A stretch of DNA of 64,000 bases from Silicimonas sp. GTDB lineage: Bacteria > Pseudomonadota > Alphaproteobacteria > Rhodobacterales > Rhodobacteraceae. The notes beneath the pieces are model-generated. The model was given only the letters and a program-made list of their open reading frames with translations. It did not search any database and was not told where the DNA came from. Made by a program: the position numbers and the translations under genes. The DNA lies in assembly GCA_022819605.1 (NCBI GenBank), contig JAJEGW010000198.1, positions 1 to 64,000 of the forward strand, written 5' to 3'. Numbering within the stretch: position 1 is the stretch's first letter; each line of letters starts with the position of its first letter. Positions 7,417-16,533 of the stretch are shown here, one piece after another.

Positions 7417-7629
7417 TCATGGGAAACACTCATCCATCCGCTTGAGAAGTTCCTTGCACAGCTCCATCGTGTCCTTGGTGTCCATGGTCTTATTGTAATG
7501 GCGCAGGACGTCCTTGATGAATCCAGCGTCATCTCGCGTCAAAGCGATGACAATGATGTTGTCGCCTACCTTCGAACCCACGCTCAATTCGCTCACTGAG
7601 ATTTTGCCAGTGGTCGCTTTGTCATTCAC
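7417..7629 (-). CDS. Small hypothetical protein, 70 residues
   Basis: It begins MNDKATTGKISVSELSVGSK and is acidic and soluble, with no cysteine cluster or membrane segment; the second half is helical (TMDTKDTMELCKELLKRMDE). A strong ribosome site (AGAGGAGGAAAC) lies about 5-10 bases before the ATG at 7629, which makes it more likely to be translated than other small frames here. It stands alone between the 141-bp inverted-repeat element and the serine recombinase. Family and function are unknown. Confidence 0.5.
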   Translation of the reverse strand: MNDKATTGKISVSELSVGSKVGDNIIVIALTRDDAGFIKDVLRHYNKTMDTKDTMELCKELLKRMDECFP

Positions 7630-7720
7630 GTCGTTTCCTCCTCTTGTTAAGCCGACTGCGCTAGATGATCGGCTCGATGGCAGCGCTCTGAGCTGATCTC
7701 GTAGCCAAACTCAAGCTCGG

Positions 7721-8707
7721 TTACCTCCTCCCCAGCCCTTGCGCTCCCCTGCCCGCCTCGCCGCGCGTGCCGACTTGATCGTCACTGACAAGAGAGGTTT
7801 CCGACTCACCCTGAGGCGCAATCCCCAGTCGTTCCGCCCGATCAAGGAGCGCCTTGACGGAGGACGGATACCACGTCGCACGTCCACGGGGCGTCGGCTC
7901 GCGCATTTCCTCGAGCATGCTGCACATCTCCTGCAGGGTGACGCCCGGACGTGCCGCACGCATCGCGGCAACCAGAACAGGCAGGCGGTCATCCTTTCGT
8001 CGTCCCGACGCCCGATCCATGACGGTCTCCGGCAGAAATCCCTCGGAGACGTAGGCCTTGGCGGCTCGCATCAGGCGCTGCAGCGTCCAGCGTCGGGACT
8101 CCGGAAGACGAGAATTGACGACCGACAGGACATCCTGCCAGGGCATGTCGGGGCGCAGCTTGCGGACATCCGGTACCCATTCGCCCGCGTTGCGCGACAG
8201 GCGTTCAAGATAGGCGTCGCGGCGCGCCAGGCGAAGTTGAAGGAGCATTGCCCGGTCGCCCGACACCAGTCCCGGATTGCCGCCCGTGCGGCCTTCGGCA
8301 CGGGCAGCGGCAAGCCCGTCCATCGTTCGTTCACGAATGAGGGCGCGCTCAAACTCCGCCATGGCGCCCAGAATCTGCAACGTGAAGCGGCCTTGGGGCG
8401 ATGCGGTGTCGACCGGGTCTCCCAGCGACCGGAAATGGACGCCGCGCTCATGGAGCCCATTGATTGTCTCGAGAAGATGCAGCAGGGACCGGCCCAGACG
8501 ATCGAGACGCACGACGACGAGCGTGTCTCCGGCGTTCATGCGGTCGAGAAGCGCGGTCAGGACCGGCCGGGCCGGGTCGCCGCCCGAGGCGGTTTCCTCG
8601 GCCACCGTCGCGCAGCCAGCTGCCCTGAGCGCGCGAAGCTGCGATTCCAGCGTCTGCTCGCCCGTGGAGACGCGCGCATATCCGTGCAGGGTGCCTTTCT
8701 TGGCCAT
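7721..8707 (-). CDS. Serine recombinase with an extended C-terminal region
   Basis: The protein has 328 residues from the ATG at 8707. Residues 1-140 are a normal resolvase catalytic domain (LHGYARVSTGEQTLESQLRA, VRLDRLGRSL, AMAEFERALIRERT). Small resolvases stop near residue 190, but this one continues with about 180 residues: an unfamiliar helical section (RRDAYLERLSRNAGEWVPDVRKL) and then an HTH-like tail (VTLQEMCSMLEEM, PTPRGRATWYPSSVKALLDRA) of the kind that ends other recombinase tails. The start overlaps the stop of the 45-codon frame upstream (TGATG), so translation is probably coupled. It may be a site-specific recombinase of an integrative element, but no attachment sites were found by eye. 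Confidence 0.8.
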   Translation of the reverse strand: MAKKGTLHGYARVSTGEQTLESQLRALRAAGCATVAEETASGGDPARPVLTALLDRMNAGDTLVVVRLDRLGRSLLHLLETINGLHERGVHFRSLGDPVDTASPQGRFTLQILGAMAEFERALIRERTMDGLAAARAEGRTGGNPGLVSGDRAMLLQLRLARRDAYLERLSRNAGEWVPDVRKLRPDMPWQDVLSVVNSRLPESRRWTLQRLMRAAKAYVSEGFLPETVMDRASGRRKDDRLPVLVAAMRAARPGVTLQEMCSMLEEMREPTPRGRATWYPSSVKALLDRAERLGIAPQGESETSLVSDDQVGTRGEAGRGAQGLGRR

Positions 8708-8844
8708 CAAGCCGTGCCCGCACTGGATGAGAGAGGGCCGGCCGTACCAGTCTCAATGCGAGAATGTCCCTGACGGATTGCATGTCGACAGCATTGCGGC
8801 ATTGACGCCTTGCACCGCTTCATGTCTACCTCGATTTCAATCAT
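8707..8844 (-). CDS. Small ORF (45 residues) coupled to the serine recombinase
   Basis: ATG at 8844 preceded by GAGGAGAG, a strong ribosome site. The product starts MIEIEVDMKRCKASMPQCC and its stop codon shares a base with the recombinase ATG. Length and position fit a leader peptide or a small accessory protein. No family is recognised, and coding status is uncertain. Confidence 0.4.
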   Translation of the reverse strand: MIEIEVDMKRCKASMPQCCRHAIRQGHSRIETGTAGPLSSSAGTA

Positions 8845-9241
8845 GGTCTCTCCTCGCGACTTCACGTCGTTTGCGCCGGTCATGCCGGGCTGCAATGGGG
8901 AGGTCCAGGAAACTCGACCTTCCTTGAGCAGCATCAAGAGCGCCCTGCCCTGCCCCGTCGATTGAATTGCAGGCCCGTCCACCCCCTGTAACGCCGGAAT
9001 TTCAATTTGACAAGTTTCATTCAAATGCCCGTTTGCAAATGCATGCAATCGCCTGGAGATGACGGTTCGCGAGGCGGCGACTACTCGGGAAACCCTTGTT
9101 TCCAAGGACGAACGCTCGCAGTGGGCGCAATCCGCGACATTGGACCTGCAATGCGAATCGGCACTGAAGGCCCTCGGGCAGAAAAGCAGCCTAGATCCTT
9201 CCCGGCGAGACGGGGCCGCACCGAGAGCAAAGACGGACGGC
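8845..9241. other. Intergenic, no gene recognised
   Basis: About 400 bases between the recombinase unit and the TRAP large permease. Both neighbours read on the minus strand, so this holds the end of the dctPQM transcript and the promoter of the recombinase unit. I see no convincing terminator hairpin and no supported ORF. It marks the right edge of the accessory region. Confidence 0.4.
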
Positions 9242-10642
9242 CTAAGCGAGGCTTGGAAGCCAAAGGACGATCCATGGAAATGCAACAAGCAGCGCGATCG
9301 TGACGGCGTCCGTGGCGAAGAAGGGGATGACGCCCCTGAACACGTCCTGCACCGTGAGGTCGTCCCTGACGCCTGCCACGACAAAGCAGTTCAGGCCGAT
9401 CGGAGGCGTGATCAGGCAGAATTCCGCCATTTTCACAACCAGGATGCCGAACCAGATCGCGCACATCGGCCCCGACATCCCGAAGGAGCTTTCGGCCGCA
9501 GTGACGCTTTCTCCACCGTTCAGCGCCATTACTGCGGGGTAGACCACAGGCAGCGTCAGCAAAAGCATGCCGATCGCATCCATGAACATGCCCAGGACGG
9601 CGTAGGCGAGCAGGATGCAGACGAGAATCAGCCAGGGCGAATATGTGAGCGATGTGATCCAATCCGAGAACGCGCCTGGCAGGTCGGCAAAGCCGAGAAA
9701 GCGCACGTAGATCAGCACACCCCAGATGATCGTGAAAATCATCACCGAAAGCTTCGCCGTTTCCCGAAGGGCGTCACGAAATTCCGGCCAGCGCATGCCC
9801 CGGTAGACCGCCATGAGAAACACCACAAAGGCGCCGATCGCTCCTCCTTCCGTGGGCGTCCCCCATGCATCCCCGCCAAACGGATTGTAGACGAAGCAGA
9901 TGATGGTCACGACGACAAAGACGATTGGCAGCGCTGGCGGAAGGGAAACGAGGCGTTCGCGCCAGGAGAAGCCAGTGACGCGCGGTCCGAAATTCGGGAT
10001 CACCAGCGCCATTCCGACGATAAGCACCCCGTAGATCAGGGCGGAAAACGCGCCGGGCACGAATCCGGCGAGCAAAAGCCTGCCGACGTCCTGCTCCACG
10101 ATGATGGCATAGATCACGAGGATGGCCGAGGGCGGGATCAGCGATGCCAGCGTACCGCCGGCAGCAACCACGCCGGCGGCGAACTGCTTCTTGTATCCGA
10201 TCTTCAGCATCTCGGGAATCGCGATTCGGGCAAAGACGGCAGCGGTTGCGACCGAGGCACCCGAGACCGCCGCGAAGCCTGCTGTCGCGAAAATCGTCGC
10301 GACGGCCAGCCCGCCGGGCACCCACGCAACCCAGCGCTTGGCCGCCTCGAACAGCGCGCGCGTCAAGCCTGCATAATAGGCTAGGTAGCCGATCAGTATG
10401 AACGTCGGGATAAGGGACAGCGCCTGTGAAGACACTTTCGAGTGGGGCACCTGGCCCGCCGTCTTAACAGCGACCGACAGGGCCCAGCCGAAGTCATCTG
10501 CCCCGTAGTCCTTCTTCGCCCAGAAGATCCAGATCAACCCCACCATCCCGGCCAACCCTGCGGCGAACGCCACGCGCATCCCCAGGAACACGAGAATCAG
10601 CATGCCGCCGGTCACCCAGATCCCGATCTCGATCGGTTCCAT
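9242..10642 (-). CDS. dctM: TRAP transporter large permease (DctM)
   Basis: The protein has 466 residues and many hydrophobic segments, as expected of the 12-TM DctM subunit, which carries the sodium-coupled transport path in the inner membrane. Typical stretches are visible: GMRVAFAAGLAGMVGLIW near the start, LIPPSAILVIYAI in the first half, GMFMDAIGMLLLTLPVVYP and TPPIGLNCFVVAGV near the end. Its ATG at 10642 overlaps the stop of the small permease gene by one base. It is the third gene of a dctP-dctQ-dctM operon on the minus strand. The substrate cannot be told from the sequence; most relatives take up carboxylates. Confidence 0.92.
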   Translation of the reverse strand: MEPIEIGIWVTGGMLILVFLGMRVAFAAGLAGMVGLIWIFWAKKDYGADDFGWALSVAVKTAGQVPHSKVSSQALSLIPTFILIGYLAYYAGLTRALFEAAKRWVAWVPGGLAVATIFATAGFAAVSGASVATAAVFARIAIPEMLKIGYKKQFAAGVVAAGGTLASLIPPSAILVIYAIIVEQDVGRLLLAGFVPGAFSALIYGVLIVGMALVIPNFGPRVTGFSWRERLVSLPPALPIVFVVVTIICFVYNPFGGDAWGTPTEGGAIGAFVVFLMAVYRGMRWPEFRDALRETAKLSVMIFTIIWGVLIYVRFLGFADLPGAFSDWITSLTYSPWLILVCILLAYAVLGMFMDAIGMLLLTLPVVYPAVMALNGGESVTAAESSFGMSGPMCAIWFGILVVKMAEFCLITPPIGLNCFVVAGVRDDLTVQDVFRGVIPFFATDAVTIALLVAFPWIVLWLPSLA

Positions 10643-11265
10643 CAGAGGTCTTCCCTGAGTTGGCCGGCCTCCATGGCGGCTTGCTGCGCAGCGTCAGGAA
10701 TGAGAGGCACTGCGATGGCGGTACCCGTGACGGCGGCACGCAGGTAGGCCCAAAGCTGCAGGCACAGACGCGCGCACAACACGCCAAACGCGATCGGAGC
10801 CAGCAGCTTGGCAGGCCAGATCGGCAGGCCGACATCCATAGAGCTGTCGCGGCTCCACATCGGCGCGGCAAAGTCGAAACTTCGCGCAAAGTGTGCCCAG
10901 CTTCCCCAGACCATCAGCACCATGAACGCAAGAAGCGCCAGAACGAACACGAATTCGACGGCGTAGAGCGCCCGTCCGCGGAGCATTCCCACCAGGAGAT
11001 CCATCCGGACATGGGCACCCTCGCGCTGAACGTAGGAGACGCCCATAAAGGCTATCAGCGGCATCGCCTGCTCGATCCAGTCGACATAGCCCGGCAACGG
11101 CTGGTTGAAGCCGTTCCGCCCGCTGACCGAAACAACGGCAAGCAGCATCAGAGCGAAGACCGCGATTCCGCTGACAAGCGAAAGCGCGATTTCCAGCTTC
11201 AGGAACCGCCGGTCAATCCGGCTGAGGATGCTGTCGTCGGACGCGACCTGCGAACCGAATGTCAT
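10642..11265 (-). CDS. dctQ: TRAP transporter small permease (DctQ)
   Basis: The protein has 207 residues and four membrane segments (for example ALSLVSGIAVFALMLLAVVS and YAVEFVFVLALLAFMVLMVW), the usual make-up of the DctQ subunit that pairs with DctM. The motif GVSYVQREGAHVRMDLLV matches the conserved region of the family between the second and third segments. It overlaps dctM by one base and follows dctP after about 70 bases. Confidence 0.88.
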   Translation of the reverse strand: MTFGSQVASDDSILSRIDRRFLKLEIALSLVSGIAVFALMLLAVVSVSGRNGFNQPLPGYVDWIEQAMPLIAFMGVSYVQREGAHVRMDLLVGMLRGRALYAVEFVFVLALLAFMVLMVWGSWAHFARSFDFAAPMWSRDSSMDVGLPIWPAKLLAPIAFGVLCARLCLQLWAYLRAAVTGTAIAVPLIPDAAQQAAMEAGQLREDL

Positions 11266-11335
11266 GAATCTTCCCTACAACGCCACGAACAACGCCCCGC
11301 GCCGTGATGGCGCGGGGATCTGACGGTCAAGGGTC

Positions 11336-12346
11336 TCAATTCGACTGAGCGATCATGCCCGTAACCAGGTCATACAGCTCCTGTGCCGGAAGACCTCGCG
11401 CCGCGTTTCTCTCGATCCAATCGGCCGCGGCCGGCGCAGCGGCTGCGGCCCTGAATGCAGCAATCTCCTCGTCGGAGAAGGTGATCCGCGAGATGCCGTG
11501 CTTGTCCAGAGCAGGACCCCAGGCAGTCATTGTGTTGTTGTTGTAGTTGGCAACGTAGTGATCGAGCGCTTCATCGACCGAGCCGAGAAGCGCCTCGCGC
11601 TGCTCCTCCGAGAGCGCGTTGAGCGCGTCGGTATTCACCACAACGGGGCAGTTCACTGTACCTGGGTTGAGATTCGTGGTCCACCATGTGGCATTCTCGA
11701 TCGTGCCAAATGACATGTGGGCGTGGGGCGCAAAGCTCACCGCCTTGACGACACCGGAATCCAGGGCTTGGCGCACTTCGGTCGCCGACATCGATGTCGG
11801 CACTGCGCCGATCGTCTCCAGCGCCTTGCCGATGCCGCCCGTGGCGCGCACTGCCAGACCCTCGAAATCCGCAAGCGATGCCGGCGCTTCGCCGGTGCCG
11901 ATTATGTTGTATTGGGGAAGCGGCGAAGGCATCAACAGGGTAGCGTTCCAGCGTCCCAGGTCGGCGACGGCTGCCGGGTGCCGGTAGACGGCCAACGAAA
12001 GCTCGATCTCCTGTTCCAGCGAGGAAACGCCGAGAAACGGCAGTTCGAGCACGGTGATGGTCGGATTCTTGTCGGCATGGTAGCCGGCACAGAACTGCGC
12101 CATCTCGAACGCGCCGATCGAGATGCCGTCAAGGTTTTCTCGGTTCTTCGACAGTCCTCCGTAAGAAAGGTTCAGCGTGAATTCGCCATCCGTCTTTTCG
12201 GCGACAAGTTCAGCCAGCTTTTCGACATGCTCCGTGAAGGCGCGGCGCGCACCCCAAAGCGAGACGTTCCATTCCACGGCCAGTGCTTCGCCGGCAAATG
12301 CAACCGTCAATGCGGCGACGCTCACGCGACCAATCAGTTTGTTCAT
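11336..12346 (-). CDS. dctP: TRAP transporter substrate-binding protein (DctP)
   Basis: The protein has 336 residues from the second of two adjacent ATGs (12346), which lies 7 bases after AGGAGG; the first, at 12349, is only 4 bases away. The signal peptide is clear: MNKLIGRVSVAALTVAFAGEALA, with cleavage before VEW. The mature part has the DctP pattern (RRAFTEHVEKLAELVAEKTDG, FEMAQFCAGYH, ADFEGLAVRATGG, then the long hinge helix with VNTDALNALSEEQREALL). It captures the substrate in the periplasm and hands it to DctQM. First gene of the operon; no regulator gene is adjacent. Confidence 0.92.
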   Translation of the reverse strand: MNKLIGRVSVAALTVAFAGEALAVEWNVSLWGARRAFTEHVEKLAELVAEKTDGEFTLNLSYGGLSKNRENLDGISIGAFEMAQFCAGYHADKNPTITVLELPFLGVSSLEQEIELSLAVYRHPAAVADLGRWNATLLMPSPLPQYNIIGTGEAPASLADFEGLAVRATGGIGKALETIGAVPTSMSATEVRQALDSGVVKAVSFAPHAHMSFGTIENATWWTTNLNPGTVNCPVVVNTDALNALSEEQREALLGSVDEALDHYVANYNNNTMTAWGPALDKHGISRITFSDEEIAAFRAAAAAPAAADWIERNAARGLPAQELYDLVTGMIAQSN

Positions 12347-12349
12347 CAT

Positions 12350-12692
12350 TGGACCTCCTCCTGTCCTGAATCGTTCCTGCACGGCTTGAACCTGCACGAT
12401 TTTCCCGACCAGGCCAATGAAGGAATCGGCGTGCAACAGGGCGAATGTCTTGGGGAATTCCGCAACCCCATAGGAATGTCTCCCTGCCAACCAAACTTGA
12501 CGATTCTCTCGTTCAACGAGTGCCGCCCGAACAATGCTCTTCATCCCCCCAAGAGTCCGTCAGGTTTCCATTCGAATGTGGCACGCAAGCCGGCTGAAGC
12601 AATTGCAGGTCCCTTCAAACGCGATTGCCTTGGGTGCACCCGCCCGGCGTTGATCGCCGCTCCGCCATGCACTACATGAACCAACGCCAAGC
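12350..12692. other. Divergent intergenic region dctP / pepN
   Basis: About 340 bases separate the divergent starts. Frames run through it from both sides but neither has a ribosome site or codon pattern that supports a gene. It must hold the dctPQM and pepN promoters; no clear operator stands out. Confidence 0.4.
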
Positions 12693-15308
12693 ATGGCCAG
12701 GATCCGGCCAATGAACGACAACAGCCCGCAGCCTGTGCGCCTCGCCGATTACCGGCCGCCACCCTGGCTGGTGGACTCCGTTCATCTGACATTCCTGCTT
12801 GATCCGGAAGCAACCAGGGTCACTTCGCGCATCGCGTTTGCACCGAACCCGGAGGCAAGCGACCGAAACTTTCGCCTCGACGGCGAGGGCCTGCGTCTCA
12901 TCCGTGCAGCGATCGACGGTCTGCCGGTCCACCCGCGCCTCGATGAACGTGGCCTGACGGCGGCTGTGCCGGAACGACCCTTCACGTGGGAATGCGAGGT
13001 CGAGATTAACCCAGGTGCCAATACCGAACTTGAAGGCCTGTACCACTCGGACGGGCTCTTTTGCACACAGTGCGAAGCCGAAGGATTCCGCAAGATCACC
13101 TACTACCCGGATCGTCCCGACGTCATGGCGCCCTTCGACGTTCGCATTGAGAGTGACCTTTCCGTACTGCTCTCGAACGGCAACCCTGTGGCGGAAGACA
13201 GCGGTTGGGCAGAGTGGCGTGACCCGTGGCCCAAGCCTTCATATCTCTTTGCATTGGTTGCAGGAGAACTTGTCGCGCAGCGAGGCCACCACAGGACCCC
13301 GGATGGCCGCAGCATCAACCTCAACATCTGGGTCCGACCTGGCGACGAACACCGCTGCACCCATGCATTGGACAGCCTGAAGCTCGCGATGAAATGGGAC
13401 GAACGCGCCTATGGCCGCATCTATGACCTTGACGTCTTCAACCTGGTCGCTGTCGACAACTTCAATGCCGGTGCGATGGAGAACAAGGGGCTCAACATAT
13501 TCAATTCGAAATACGTCCTTGCCTCGCCCGAGACCGCAACCGACCGCGACTACGAAGCGATCGAAAGCATCGTTGCACACGAGTACTTCCACAACTGGAC
13601 CGGCAACCGGATCACTTGCCGCGACTGGTTCCAGCTTTGCCTCAAGGAAGGGCTGACGGTGTTTCGGGACCAGCAGTTCACTGAGGACATGAGAGGCCGG
13701 GCCGTCAAGCGAATCGACGACGTAATGGCGTTGCGCTCACGGCAGTTCAGGGAAGACAACGGCCCACTTGCGCATCCCGTTCGACCGGAAAGCTACATCG
13801 AGATCAACAATTTCTACACCGCAACCGTCTACGAAAAGGGTGCCGAGCTCATTCGCATGCTGAAGGCGCTCGTGGGCGACGCGGCCTACGAAGAGGCGCT
13901 TCAGACGTATTTCGAGCGCCACGACGGCCAGGCCGCAACGGTCGATGACTTCTTCGCCTGCTTCATGGAAGTCGCGGGCAATGAACTGGACGGCTTCGAA
14001 CGCTGGTGGGACCAGTCTGGCACGCCCCGCATTGCTGTCGCCAGGCATTGGGACGGCGACCGCCTCAAGCTGACGCTCCGCCAACGCACGCCGCCCACCC
14101 CCGGCCAGCCGACGAAGCGTCCGTTCCGGATTCCCCTTGCAGTTGGCGTGCTGGGGCGGGACGGCAAGCAAATCGCTGCCACCGAAGTACTGGATCTCAA
14201 GTCGGAACTCGGAAGCTGGATCTTCATGCCCGGAACCGGCTGGGAGGAAACTGACGCCCATCTGGATCCTCCGGTGGCAGGTTCGGAAGATGCGCCCGTC
14301 CTCTCGATAAACCGCGACTTTTCGGCGCCGGTGATCCTGGAGCGGCAGATGTCCGAAGCCGAGCGTCTGACAGTCCTTGCGCACGACACGGACCTGTTCA
14401 ACCGCTGGGAAGCAGGAAGGCTGCTGGCCAAGGACGAACTCGCCAAGATGGTGACTATCGGCTCGGAGCCGGGACGCGACTACATCGACGCTCTCGGACA
14501 GCTTCTGTCAAACGACTCGCTTGATCCCGCCTTCCGCGCGGCTGCGCTCGACCTTCCATCGGAAGAAGATCTTCTCCGCGCGATCCGCGACGACGGCCAG
14601 GTGCCGGATCCAATGTGCATCCATGGCTGCCGCCAGTCGATGCGGACTGTCATTGCCGAACATCTCCACGCCACCTTCGTCCGGCTGTTTCAGGAGATGG
14701 AAGTGCCGGGTCCGTATCGCCCCGATCCGAAGGATGCCGGCCGGCGGGCGTTGCGCCTTGCCGCGCTTTCGGCACTGGTGCGCGTGGAAGGACCTGAACT
14801 CGCACGAGAGGTCTATGCCGAAGCGAACAACATGACAGAGACGCTCGGAGCGCTGCGAACGCTGGTGCGAGCCGGCGAAGCGGACGAGGAACTTGCCGCC
14901 TTCTTCGAGCGCTGGAAGGACGACCAGAATGTCCTGGACAAGTGGTTTTCAATCCAGATTCTTGAGGCCGAGCCTGACGCGGCGCTCGCCGCCGCCAAGG
15001 AGCTTTCCGAGCACTCGCAGTTCAACTGGAAGTCGCCCAATCGCTTTCGGGCCGTCATCGGCGTCTTCGCCGCAACATTGTCCGCGTTCCACCACCCGTC
15101 GGGTGCGGGCTACGAATTGACCGTCGACTGGCTCGCCAGGCTTGACCCCGTGAATCCCCAGGTTGCTGCGCGCACGGCCACGGCGTTCGAAACCAGGAAG
15201 CTCTTCGACGCAGCACGTCAGCGCATGATGGCCCAAGCGCTGAAACGCCTCCTCAAGAACCCCAGCCGGGACCTTGGAGAGATCGTGTCCAAGATTCTCG
15301 ACGGGTGA
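12693..15308 (+). CDS. pepN: Aminopeptidase N (M1 family)
   Basis: The protein has 871 residues, the usual length of the bacterial M1 aminopeptidase that trims N-terminal residues from peptides in the cytoplasm. The exopeptidase motif GAMEN is at about residues 260-264 and the zinc site HEYFHNWTGNR at about 296-306, followed by the second zinc glutamate in LCLKEGLTVF. The C-terminal half fits the helical domain found in E. coli-like PepN (GCRQSMRTVIAEHL, FQEMEVPGPYRPDPKDAGRRALR). An alternative start at ATG 12711 removes six residues; neither has a strong ribosome site. It is monocistronic. Confidence 0.95.
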   Translation: MARIRPMNDNSPQPVRLADYRPPPWLVDSVHLTFLLDPEATRVTSRIAFAPNPEASDRNFRLDGEGLRLIRAAIDGLPVHPRLDERGLTAAVPERPFTWECEVEINPGANTELEGLYHSDGLFCTQCEAEGFRKITYYPDRPDVMAPFDVRIESDLSVLLSNGNPVAEDSGWAEWRDPWPKPSYLFALVAGELVAQRGHHRTPDGRSINLNIWVRPGDEHRCTHALDSLKLAMKWDERAYGRIYDLDVFNLVAVDNFNAGAMENKGLNIFNSKYVLASPETATDRDYEAIESIVAHEYFHNWTGNRITCRDWFQLCLKEGLTVFRDQQFTEDMRGRAVKRIDDVMALRSRQFREDNGPLAHPVRPESYIEINNFYTATVYEKGAELIRMLKALVGDAAYEEALQTYFERHDGQAATVDDFFACFMEVAGNELDGFERWWDQSGTPRIAVARHWDGDRLKLTLRQRTPPTPGQPTKRPFRIPLAVGVLGRDGKQIAATEVLDLKSELGSWIFMPGTGWEETDAHLDPPVAGSEDAPVLSINRDFSAPVILERQMSEAERLTVLAHDTDLFNRWEAGRLLAKDELAKMVTIGSEPGRDYIDALGQLLSNDSLDPAFRAAALDLPSEEDLLRAIRDDGQVPDPMCIHGCRQSMRTVIAEHLHATFVRLFQEMEVPGPYRPDPKDAGRRALRLAALSALVRVEGPELAREVYAEANNMTETLGALRTLVRAGEADEELAAFFERWKDDQNVLDKWFSIQILEAEPDAALAAAKELSEHSQFNWKSPNRFRAVIGVFAATLSAFHHPSGAGYELTVDWLARLDPVNPQVAARTATAFETRKLFDAARQRMMAQALKRLLKNPSRDLGEIVSKILDG

Positions 15309-15492
15309 TCTGCTCTCCGATTTGTCCGTTTCACATCCTTGTCATGTTCAGCCGATTGTGGAGTGCGAGGCAAATATCGTGTATTTGGGCAAGAAAATTC
15401 GCCAGTCCCGATGCACTTCGACTGGGAGCGGTGCAATGCCCATGGCAAAATGCGTCAAGATTCCGCTGCGGAAGGCAGGTTGAAGGCTGGTG

Positions 15493-16353
15493 ATGAAGGA
15501 ACGCCTTGATCCACTCATAGCAGAACGCGCTCCGTGGCTCTTCCGGGATGCACGGTTTTCCACTCTGTCCCGACGCATTCTCATGTCGCTTCTGAGCTAC
15601 CAAAGGACCGTCACACTCGGTGAACTCTATGACCCCTGGCCGACGAAGCGGATCATGCATCATGTGGCCGGCCTCCTTGCCCGCGACCTCGAAATCGCAG
15701 GTCTCGACAACCTTCCGCGGCACGGCCCGGCGCTGATCGTTGCCAACCACCCGACCGGCATCGCGGACGGGATCATGTTGTATCACTCTATCTCCCCGAT
15801 ACGGCCTGACCTCTTCATCTACACGAATTCAGACATCCTGCGCCTGCTGCCGCAGTTTCAGTGCATGATCGCCCCGGTCGAGTGGCGCATCGACAAGAGA
15901 ACCCGCGCCAAGACCCGAGAAACCCTGGAATACACCCGTACGGCGATCAATGCCGGCCGCATCGGCGTGATCTTCCCGTCGGGGCGTCTCGCAAAGCGCC
16001 GCGGGCTGAGGCTCCACGAGCGTGACTGGATGCCTTCGGCGGCCGTGATCGCACGCAAGTTCAACCTGCCCGTGATACCGCTGCACATCCGGGCTCGGAA
16101 TTCCGCGCTCTTCTACCTTTTCGACTTCATTCACCCGACGCTCCGCGACATCACCCTGTTCTACGAAACCCTCAACAAGGACCGTCAACCCTATCGCTTG
16201 AGGATCGGTGAGCCGATCTCTCCCGCCGCCCTGCCTGAAAAGTCGGAAGAGGCAATCGAAGTCATGAAGAAGGCGACGCTGGCGCTTGGCGGGCGCCATG
16301 CTCCGACCGTGTCGCTTGTGCAGAGCACCCGGTTTCCGACCTGGGTTCGATGA
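15493..16353 (+). CDS. Lysophospholipid (1-acylglycerol-3-phosphate-like) acyltransferase
   Basis: The protein has 286 residues from ATG 15493; an in-frame GTG sits directly before it. It carries the PlsC-type blocks: VANHPTGIADG (catalytic histidine and aspartate, with five residues between them as in many NHP-type members), then GVIFPSGRLAKRRG in the position of the usual FPEGTRS block, and PVIPLHIRAR. This argues for an acyl-CoA or acyl-ACP transferase acting on a lysolipid at the inner face of the membrane. There is no signal peptide and no long membrane segment. The exact acceptor is unknown. It sits alone between pepN and gatB. Confidence 0.8.
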   Translation: MKERLDPLIAERAPWLFRDARFSTLSRRILMSLLSYQRTVTLGELYDPWPTKRIMHHVAGLLARDLEIAGLDNLPRHGPALIVANHPTGIADGIMLYHSISPIRPDLFIYTNSDILRLLPQFQCMIAPVEWRIDKRTRAKTRETLEYTRTAINAGRIGVIFPSGRLAKRRGLRLHERDWMPSAAVIARKFNLPVIPLHIRARNSALFYLFDFIHPTLRDITLFYETLNKDRQPYRLRIGEPISPAALPEKSEEAIEVMKKATLALGGRHAPTVSLVQSTRFPTWVR

Positions 16354-16533
16354 ACCGCCTGTCCGCTCCTGGTTCCGCAGACACGCATCATGCACCGCAC
16401 GGCACCAAAATGCGTATCGGTTGGAAATGACCCGGTTCTTGCCGGCGGAGACATTCAGCTTTCATTCCAGCTTGAAGGCTAGGTCGACGTTTCCTAGAAC
16501 GCATTCGGATACATGTCCGAGGACGCATGAAAG

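Noticed and set aside
9059..10384. Open plus-strand frame of 441 codons opposite dctM
   Set aside because: It is antisense to a clear transporter gene, rich in H, R, D and Q as expected of a shadow frame, and has no ribosome site.
15715..15790. Five residues between the catalytic histidine and aspartate of the acyltransferase
   Set aside because: NHP-type members commonly have this spacing, so it is not an anomaly.
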